5,249 nt of DNA from Chloroflexota bacterium. GTDB lineage: Bacteria; Chloroflexota; Dehalococcoidia; GIF9; UBA5629. Positions 1 to 4,440 of the stretch are shown one piece after another. A program made the position numbers and the translations under genes. The notes beneath the pieces were generated by a model, which was not told the DNA's origin, searched no databases, and saw only the letters and a program-made list of their open reading frames with translations. Location: assembly GCA_026389635.1 (NCBI GenBank), contig JAPLHM010000006.1:1-5249 (forward strand), in the 5' to 3' direction. Position 1 is the stretch's first letter. Each line of letters opens with the position of its first letter.

Positions 1-1
1 A

Positions 2-1069
2 CTGCAAAATGAATACGCCAAAGAGATCGCGCCGTCATTCGGCGCCAAAGGCATGACCTGGATGCGCGCCGAACGCGGTAAACTCGAATCTAATATCGTC
101 CAGTTTTTCAGCAGCCAGGAACAAGAAGAGTTGCGCAAAAAATTCGACGTTGCGGACGGGGACGTCCTTATTATGATCGCCGATCCCTCGTATGCCATTG
201 TCACCTCTGCGCTTGGCCAGTTGCGCCTGCATTTGGCTAATCGTCTCGGTCTGATTCCCACCAATATCTTTTGTCCTGTTTGGGTCACGGAGTTTCCGCT
301 GTTTGAGGCTACCGAGGAAGGAGGCGTCACCTCCAGCCACCACCCGTTTACCGCGCCGGACCGCAGCGATTTCGATCCCGGGAATATTGAAGAACTGCTG
401 ACTTTGCGCTCTCGGGCCTACGACCTGGTAATGAACGGTGAAGAACTGGGCGGCGGCAGCATCCGCATCAATGACCGCGACCTGCAGCGCAAAATATTTG
501 CCGCGCTGGGACTGACTGAAGAAGAAACAAAGGAGAAATTCGGCTTTTTCCTGCGGGCTTTCGATTTCGGCGCACCGCCGCATGGCGGACTGGCGCTGGG
601 CATGGACCGCACCGTGTCTATGATCTTGCAAACCCCGTCTATCCGCGAGGTGATCGCGTTCCCCAAAAACCGCAGCGCCGCCTGTCCCCTGACCGGCGCA
701 CCCTCCGCGGTGAAACGTGAACAATTGGCCGAACTGGGGCTGTTGAACCTGGGCGGCCAGGAGGTTTTGCCCGGGACAGCCGAAAAGGAAGACAGGATCG
801 ATCGCCTGTCCTGGGTATCGCGCATCGGCATCGCAGCCGGGGAGCGCGCCATGATGGAAGACATCCTGACGCAGGCCGAAGAGCTGGCTTTGCTGGCCGC
901 CCAAAAGGCGGGCAAAGAGGAACCGATAAGCACAGTCACCCCTGTCGCCAACCGCACGCGTCCGGGAACTGAAGAAAAACGCTCGGCGCTATCCCAAACG
1001 GGCCAATTGCTCAAGAGCGCGCCCTCGGTTAAAGGCAATTACTATAAGGTCACCAATATCCTGGAATAA
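2..1069 (+). CDS. aspS: Aspartyl-tRNA synthetase fused to GatC (5' partial)
   Basis: This is the C-terminal 355 codons of a class IIb aspartyl-tRNA synthetase whose N-terminal anticodon-binding domain lies left of the window. The reading frame is open from base 2. In order, it shows the end of the bacterial GAD insertion (to about base 270), the catalytic segment VTEFPLFE near 287-310, the HHPFTAP segment near 340, NGEELGGGSIRI near 434-469 and class II motif 3 GGLALGMDR at 584-610, whose Arg contacts ATP. The segment IREVIAFPKNRSAACPLT follows, and the AspRS body ends near base 750. Instead of stopping there, the frame continues through a short linker into about 95 residues resembling GatC. 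AspRS activates Asp and charges tRNA(Asp), and in non-discriminating forms also tRNA(Asn). The residues that decide this are mostly in the missing part. Cytoplasmic; first visible gene of an aspS-gatC/gatA/gatB operon. Confidence 0.95.
   Translation: MQNEYAKEIAPSFGAKGMTWMRAERGKLESNIVQFFSSQEQEELRKKFDVADGDVLIMIADPSYAIVTSALGQLRLHLANRLGLIPTNIFCPVWVTEFPLFEATEEGGVTSSHHPFTAPDRSDFDPGNIEELLTLRSRAYDLVMNGEELGGGSIRINDRDLQRKIFAALGLTEEETKEKFGFFLRAFDFGAPPHGGLALGMDRTVSMILQTPSIREVIAFPKNRSAACPLTGAPSAVKREQLAELGLLNLGGQEVLPGTAEKEDRIDRLSWVSRIGIAAGERAMMEDILTQAEELALLAAQKAGKEEPISTVTPVANRTRPGTEEKRSALSQTGQLLKSAPSVKGNYYKVTNILE
782..1066 (+). other. GatC-like module at the C-terminus of AspRS
   Basis: About 95 residues in the aspS frame match the length and layout of free GatC. 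An N-terminal helix pair (IDRLSWVSRIGIAAGE, then a long helix ending in LALLAAQKAG) stands where GatC has its VxxVAxLARLxLxxxE opening. EEPISTV followed by NRTRP matches the GatC stretch VEPTxHV...N..RxD, although the Asp is lost. LLKSAPSVKGNYYKVTNILE matches the GatC ending xxxNAPxxxDGYxxVPxIL. In GatCAB, GatC wraps around and steadies the GatA-GatB interface. No separate gatC and no internal start with a good Shine-Dalgarno were seen, and gatA follows directly, where a gatC normally sits. From memory, a protein-family model for AspRS-GatC fusions exists, so the fusion type probably has precedent. Confidence 0.85.
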
Positions 1070-1083
1070 AGCGAGACATCTTG

Positions 1084-2283
1084 ATGGATTCATTTTTCTT
1101 TTATCGCAATCCTGAAACCGCCGCCCCCGGGGCCGGTCATTTGCAGGGATTGAAAATTGCCATTCAACCGAATATCTCGGTGGCGGGCTGGCCGACAGAG
1201 GCCGGTTCGAACGCGCTCGTCAATTTCACAGCATTGGAAGACGCAACCATCGTGCAGCGGCTGCGTCAAGCCGGGGCATCCCTGTGCGGTTCAACCCGCA
1301 TGAGTGAATTCGGTTTCGGCCTGCAGGACAGCAGGGCGGGCGACGCGCTCCGGCAAAAGGCTGCCGATGCTGAATTGGTTATAGACTTGATGGGCGAAAG
1401 CCGCCTGGCCGCCTTGCGCGCGGCTGTTTGCGGTTTCAAACCCAGTTACGGATTGGTGTCACGCTTCGGCCTGGTCGGTCTGATCCCGTCGATGGAATGC
1501 TGCGGCGTGCTTTCCGGAAGCCTGAAAAATATTCGAGACATTATGAAGGCCGTGGCCGGTCCGGACGAACTGGATTTTTCACTGCCCGATGAAAAGGTCC
1601 CGGATTTTTCCCCCTTAAAAATTGATCCCAAAAAAACAACCATCGGTATCGTTACAGAAGCGCTGGGCGGCCTGCCTGCCGGGCAGGAAAAGATGTTCCG
1701 CGCTTCCATTGACGAACTGAAAAAGGCGGGCTTTCCCCTGCGGGAAATGTCCCTGCCCGACTTTCCACTTTTTTCCATAGCCCACAAAATCATCGGTTCC
1801 GTGGAGGCCTCATGCTGCGCAGGACGTTACGATTCGGTCCGTTACGGTCAGCGCGCAGCGGGCGCCAAAAATTGGAACGAAATGTACCTGCTCTCGCGCG
1901 GCGCAGCCTTCGGCCTGCTTTTGAAAGGCTATCTATTTCAAGGCGCGTTTTTCCAGTTTGAGCGCTACGACGCGTATAAAGACGCCTGCCGCATCCGCGC
2001 GCGCCTGCTCGCGGAGATGCAGCGGCTCACTGCGCAGGCGAACTTCCTGGTTTTCCCCGCAGTGGACTGTGCCCCATCAGGCGCAGCCGCGTCGCTTGAC
2101 GGCACGTACGCTCAATTCGCCTGGACGTCTTTTGCCAATGTAACCGGCCAGCCCGCGTTGTACCTGCCGCCGGCGCCGGGCGCGGCGCACCCGGGACTTC
2201 AACTGGCGGGGCCGAGGCTGAGTGACGCACGGCTGCTCGCGCTGGGTGAACATCTTCTGAATATGCGCCGGGGAGGCAAATAG
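1084..2283 (+). CDS. gatA: GatA-like amidase-fold protein lacking the catalytic triad
   Basis: This 399-residue protein is clearly related to GatA, the glutaminase subunit of Asp/Glu-tRNA amidotransferase (usually about 480-490 residues). Matches include DATIVQRLRQAGA, the stretch VCGFKPSYGLVSRFGLVG, RYDSVRYGQR, FERYDAYKDACRIRARL and the end YAQFAWTSFANVTGQPALYLPP. The catalytic residues are absent. The Lys of the usual IAIKDNI is Gln28 (IAIQPNI). The GGSSGGS loop with the cis-Ser falls in a deletion of about 22 residues between Glu75 and Asp101. The nucleophile in DTGGSIRQPA aligns with Glu105, with Ser106 one residue off. About 50 N-terminal residues before the LxGxxIAI strand are also missing. 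No in-frame start lies further upstream because stops occur at 1030 and 1045. ATG 1084 is chosen over TTG 1081 for codon and spacing from a weak GCGAG. The frame is intact over 1.2 kb and fold regions are conserved, which argues against simple decay. It probably serves as a structural subunit and is unlikely to hydrolyse glutamine. Confidence 0.9.
   Translation: MDSFFFYRNPETAAPGAGHLQGLKIAIQPNISVAGWPTEAGSNALVNFTALEDATIVQRLRQAGASLCGSTRMSEFGFGLQDSRAGDALRQKAADAELVIDLMGESRLAALRAAVCGFKPSYGLVSRFGLVGLIPSMECCGVLSGSLKNIRDIMKAVAGPDELDFSLPDEKVPDFSPLKIDPKKTTIGIVTEALGGLPAGQEKMFRASIDELKKAGFPLREMSLPDFPLFSIAHKIIGSVEASCCAGRYDSVRYGQRAAGAKNWNEMYLLSRGAAFGLLLKGYLFQGAFFQFERYDAYKDACRIRARLLAEMQRLTAQANFLVFPAVDCAPSGAAASLDGTYAQFAWTSFANVTGQPALYLPPAPGAAHPGLQLAGPRLSDARLLALGEHLLNMRRGGK
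2271..2276 (+). promoter_or_regulatory. Ribosome binding site of gatB inside the end of gatA
   Basis: GGGAGG lies in the last codons of gatA, 8 bases before the TTG codon at 2285. It supports that unusual start. The gatA stop (TAG, 2281-2283) falls between the site and the start, so the two genes are probably translationally coupled. The first in-frame ATG would remove the conserved GLEIHVEL segment and is therefore unlikely. Confidence 0.75.
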
Positions 2284-2284
2284 C

Positions 2285-3721
2285 TTGGAATTCGAAGCTG
2301 TCATCGGGTTAGAAATTCATGTTGAACTCAATTGCGCAACCAAAATGTTTTGCGATTGTCCCAACCGTCCCGGCGACGAACCCAACATCAATACCTGTCC
2401 GACCTGCCTGTGGTTTCCTGGCGCCATTCCCCGGTTTAGTCAGGAAGCACTCGAAAAAGCATCTCTTTTGTGTCTGGGACTAGGCGCTGAACTTCAGCCC
2501 AGGAGCGCCTTTGACCAGAAGGTTTACTACTATCCGGACCTGCCTAAAGGCTTCCAATTATCTCAGGCCCACCTTCCGCTTTCGTGCGGCGGCGCCATCG
2601 ACATTACTGATGAAAACGGCAAACCTAAAAGACTGCGCATCCATCATATCCACATGGAGGAAGACGTCGCCAAATTAGTGCACGAAATGGAAGGACGGCT
2701 GCCGATAAGCCTGGTGGACTTCAACCGCGCCGGCTCACCGCTGGTGGAAATCGTCACAGAACCGGATTTCCGCGCGCCGTATGAGGCGATGGAATTTCTC
2801 AAGGCGCTGCGCTTGCAGGTGCGGTCCGTGGGATCCTCCGAGTGCAGCATGGAAAACGGCACGATGCGCGTAGATGCCAACATTTCCATACGTCCACGGG
2901 GAACCACCCAGATGAACACCAAAGTAGAAGTCAAAAACATGAATTCCATCCGTCACATAGGCGATGCCATCGTGTACGAAATCAACCGCCAGAGCGCAGC
3001 CGTACAGGCGGGCGAAACGGTGATCCTGCACACCCGCCTCTGGGACCCGGAAAAAAAGGCCACGCTCCCGATGCGCGCCAAGTTTGAAGGCCCCTGTGTC
3101 CTGGAGCCGGCAGTCCCGGTCATTGAATTATCGCCTGACTGGATCGAGAAGATGCGCTCGCGTCTTCCGGAAATGCCCGCCGCAAGGGCCGGGCGCTTTG
3201 TCACACAGCACGGACTGACGGGTGAAGAAGCCCTATTTTTAAGTTCAGACGCGGAGGTCGCAGGCTATTTTGAGGCACTGATTGAGCAGGGTATCGCGCC
3301 GCGCACGGCCTTCCACTGGCTCACCACGCAACTGGTCCCGGCCGTCAAAGACCGGCGGCAGGAACTGGGCAGTTCGCCGGTGACCCCCGCCCGCTTTGCC
3401 GTGCTGCTTAAAATGCTCGCGCAAAACGAGATCAACGCCAACGCGGCGCGCGAGGTGCTTTTGCATTTATTCGACAGTGACGAAGCACCGGGGGCGATCG
3501 TCAGTGCCCGTGGATTTCGGCAGGTTTCCGATCACGCCACCCTCGATTCGCTGATCGATAAGGTTCTAAGCGCGGAACCGGCCGCTGTAGCCGATGTCCG
3601 CAGTGGCCAGGGTAAAGCCATGGGTTTTCTGATAGGCCAGGTGATGCAGGCCTCAGGTGGCAAAGCCAATCCGAAAATAATACGGGAATTGCTTGCCAAG
3701 AAATTAGGCGCAATTTCGTAA
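2285..3721 (+). CDS. gatB: Asp/Glu-tRNA amidotransferase subunit B, with an altered core motif
   Basis: This 478-residue protein has the normal GatB length and starts at TTG. GatB phosphorylates the Asp or Glu on mischarged tRNA and lets ammonia replace the phosphate. Visible elements are VIGLEIHVEL with Glu10 and His12, a four-Cys zinc site (Cys23, Cys25, Cys38, Cys41), YYYPDLPKGFQLSQ, HMEED with Glu125, SLVDFNRAGSPLVEIV with Asp145, and MRVDANISIRP with Asp197. EVKNMNSIRHI follows. The C-terminal GatB/YqeY tail includes GKAMGFLIGQVMQASGGKANP, which helps bind tRNA. Glu10, His12, Glu125 and Asp197 correspond to residues I recall as metal ligands in GatB structures. Two departures stand out. 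The usual DYRYFPEPDLPPL-type motif is replaced around residues 267-279 by FEGPCVLEPAVPV, and the Gly in CPxCLGxPG is Trp43. It probably pairs with the upstream GatA-like protein and the fused GatC module. No clear terminator was seen after it. Confidence 0.93.
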   Translation: MEFEAVIGLEIHVELNCATKMFCDCPNRPGDEPNINTCPTCLWFPGAIPRFSQEALEKASLLCLGLGAELQPRSAFDQKVYYYPDLPKGFQLSQAHLPLSCGGAIDITDENGKPKRLRIHHIHMEEDVAKLVHEMEGRLPISLVDFNRAGSPLVEIVTEPDFRAPYEAMEFLKALRLQVRSVGSSECSMENGTMRVDANISIRPRGTTQMNTKVEVKNMNSIRHIGDAIVYEINRQSAAVQAGETVILHTRLWDPEKKATLPMRAKFEGPCVLEPAVPVIELSPDWIEKMRSRLPEMPAARAGRFVTQHGLTGEEALFLSSDAEVAGYFEALIEQGIAPRTAFHWLTTQLVPAVKDRRQELGSSPVTPARFAVLLKMLAQNEINANAAREVLLHLFDSDEAPGAIVSARGFRQVSDHATLDSLIDKVLSAEPAAVADVRSGQGKAMGFLIGQVMQASGGKANPKIIRELLAKKLGAIS

Positions 3722-3799
3722 ACAGGACACTGGTGCATGGGCAGGGGTTGGGTGGCCGTCATTGTAGCGTACCCGGACGCATGCTATGACACCTAATTC

Positions 3800-3808
3800 T
3801 GGTAGAAT
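3800..3808 (+). promoter_or_regulatory. Possible extended -10 promoter of the tRNA gene
   Basis: TGGTAGAAT is an extended -10 element (TGn followed by a hexamer matching TATAAT at 5 of 6 bases). No good -35 hexamer lies 16-18 bases upstream, as is common for extended -10 promoters. Transcription would begin near 3815, about 70 bases before the mature tRNA. It is placed suitably for the tRNA, but a single motif is weak evidence. Confidence 0.4.
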
Positions 3809-3842
3809 ATGTAGACTTCGTAATGCCCTCCGCTGTTGCTCC

Positions 3843-3861
3843 AGCGTCAGGCGAGCGTCAG
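3843..3861 (+). repeat. Two tandem copies of AGCGTCAG
   Basis: AGCGTCAG occurs at 3843-3850 and again at 3854-3861, an 11-base period, in the predicted tRNA leader. A small hairpin, CGCTG with CAGCG around a 6-base loop (3831-3846), overlaps the first copy. It may be a processing or protein-binding feature, or chance. Confidence 0.4.
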
Positions 3862-3883
3862 CACGTGGAGGCCTCAGTATCGT

Positions 3884-3957
3884 GCGCCTGTAGCTCAGCG
3901 GACCAGAGCATCGGTCTTCGGAACCGGGGGTCGTGGGTTCGAATCCCTCCAGGCGCG
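3884..3957 (+). tRNA. tRNA-Arg, anticodon UCG
   Basis: The 74 bases fold as a complete cloverleaf. The acceptor stem GCGCCTG (3884-3890) pairs perfectly with CAGGCGC (3950-3956), followed by discriminator G3957. The D stem is GCTC/GAGC with the GG pair in the loop. The anticodon stem is TCGGT/ACCGG with a closing T-G wobble, and the loop CTTCGGA gives anticodon TCG at 3918-3920, reading CGA and possibly other CGN codons. The T loop is TTCGAAT. The T stem GTGGG/CCCTC contains one T-T mismatch (positions 50 and 64 in standard numbering). CCA is not encoded, since GTAT follows the discriminator, so it must be added by the CCA-adding enzyme. The tRNA stands alone between gatB and the GYD gene. 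Confidence 0.95.
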
Positions 3958-4016
3958 TATCTAAACCGTCCCCTTTTGCCGGCGTATTGCAAACAAACAT
4001 CCCTGAACTACCAGAG

Positions 4017-4025
4017 TGGTATAAT
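4017..4025 (+). promoter_or_regulatory. Extended -10 promoter of the GYD gene
   Basis: TGGTATAAT is a perfect extended -10 element (TGn plus TATAAT). No convincing -35 lies at the right spacing; TTGCAA at 3987-3992 is 27 bases away. Transcription would begin near 4032, leaving a leader of about 37 bases. It closely resembles the candidate TGGTAGAAT ahead of the tRNA. Confidence 0.65.
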
Positions 4026-4055
4026 AAAGTTTAGATCAGTCACCTGATCAACTTT
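4026..4055 (+). repeat. Imperfect inverted repeat between promoter and ribosome binding site
   Basis: The core is GATCAG (4034-4039), loop TCAC, CTGATC (4044-4049). The pairing continues outward as AAAGTT (4026-4031) with AACTTT (4050-4055), interrupted only by a 2-base bulge (TA) in the left arm. The left arm abuts the -10 hexamer and the right arm abuts AAGGAGG. It could be an operator for a dimeric repressor overlapping the start point, or a hairpin at the mRNA 5' end. It has no T-run, so it is not an intrinsic terminator. Confidence 0.6.
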
Positions 4056-4062
4056 AAGGAGG
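4056..4062 (+). promoter_or_regulatory. Ribosome binding site of the GYD gene
   Basis: AAGGAGG is a near-perfect Shine-Dalgarno site 6 bases before ATG 4069. It rules out the in-frame TTG at 4063, which directly touches it. Confidence 0.9.
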
Positions 4063-4068
4063 TTGGAT

Positions 4069-4362
4069 ATGCCAGTTTATATCGCGCTGACTACCCTCAA
4101 TGAGAATGGCAGAGAGGCCATCAAGACCAATCCCAAAAAAATCAAGGCCAATAAGGCTGCACTTGAGGCCATGGGAGTAAAGGTGCTGGGGCAATACATC
4201 ACACTCGGCCGGTACGATTTTGTCAATATTTTCGAGGCCAAAAATGAGGAGACTATCTTGAAGGCAGCGGTGAACCTCTCGGGAAAAGGCGTCGCCCACA
4301 CGGAAACACTGGTAGCGCTCACCGTCGACAGCTTCACAAAAATCGCGCGCAAGCGGCCTTAG
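4069..4362 (+). CDS. GYD domain protein
   Basis: This 97-residue protein begins MPVYIALTTLNENG and carries the GYD signature in the middle (LGQYITLGRYDFVNIFEA), followed by a helix (EETILKAAVNLSGKG) and the strand HTETLVALTVDSF. This matches the length and order of the GYD family, small soluble proteins with a predicted ferredoxin-like alpha/beta fold, probably dimeric and of unknown biochemical role. There is no signal peptide or membrane segment, so it should be cytoplasmic. It is probably transcribed alone from the extended -10 promoter at 4017, with an inverted repeat in the leader that may regulate it. The gene downstream has its own promoter. The basic ending (KIARKRP) is its only other notable trait. 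Confidence 0.9.
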   Translation: MPVYIALTTLNENGREAIKTNPKKIKANKAALEAMGVKVLGQYITLGRYDFVNIFEAKNEETILKAAVNLSGKGVAHTETLVALTVDSFTKIARKRP

Positions 4363-4390
4363 ATAAGGCATGCAAATTGAGCGATTATAT

Positions 4391-4419
4391 TTGACAGCAT
4401 TTTAATAACAAATTAAAAT
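4391..4419 (+). promoter_or_regulatory. Sigma70-type promoter of the lipoprotein gene
   Basis: TTGACA (4391-4396) matches the -35 consensus exactly. After an ideal 17-base spacer comes TAAAAT (4414-4419), 5 of 6 matches to the -10 consensus, in an AT-rich stretch. Transcription would start near 4426-4428, only about 13-15 bases before the start codon. Confidence 0.75.
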
Positions 4420-4427
4420 CTTTCCCC

Positions 4428-4434
4428 GAGGAGG
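4428..4434 (+). promoter_or_regulatory. Ribosome binding site of the lipoprotein gene
   Basis: GAGGAGG lies 3 bases before ATG 4438 and 6 bases before ATG 4441. The 6-base spacing, equal to that of the GYD gene, favours 4441. The site would sit at the extreme 5' end of the mRNA. Confidence 0.85.
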
Positions 4435-4440
4435 CACATG

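Noticed and set aside
35..904. Long open frame on the minus strand
   Set aside because: It is antisense to aspS, which has clear family motifs in the plus frame; the composition (Gln, His, Arg and Gly-rich) is typical of a shadow frame and no known domain is visible.
1084..2283. gatA as a pseudogene
   Set aside because: The catalytic residues are gone, but there is no stop or frameshift over 1.2 kb, conserved fold segments remain to the end, and coupling to gatB is kept. Calling it a non-catalytic protein fits better, although early decay cannot be excluded.
3767..3780. GCGT/ACGC repeat after gatB as a terminator
   Set aside because: A 4-base stem with no T-run is too weak; no terminator after gatB could be supported.
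3704..4000. Minus-strand open frame through the tRNA region
   Set aside because: Its GFEPTTPGSEDR-like stretch is the familiar artefact of translating the complement of a tRNA gene.
3823..4047. Plus-strand open frame across the tRNA
   Set aside because: It includes the whole tRNA, has no ribosome binding site, and its IPPGA-like segment comes from the tRNA T arm.
4063..4065. TTG as the GYD start codon
   Set aside because: It touches the Shine-Dalgarno site with no spacing, whereas ATG 4069 lies at 6 bases and gives the usual GYD N-terminus.
4356..4369. Inverted repeat GCCTTA/TAAGGC at the end of the GYD gene as a terminator
   Set aside because: The stem is only 5 pairs with a small loop, it overlaps the stop codon, and no T-run follows.
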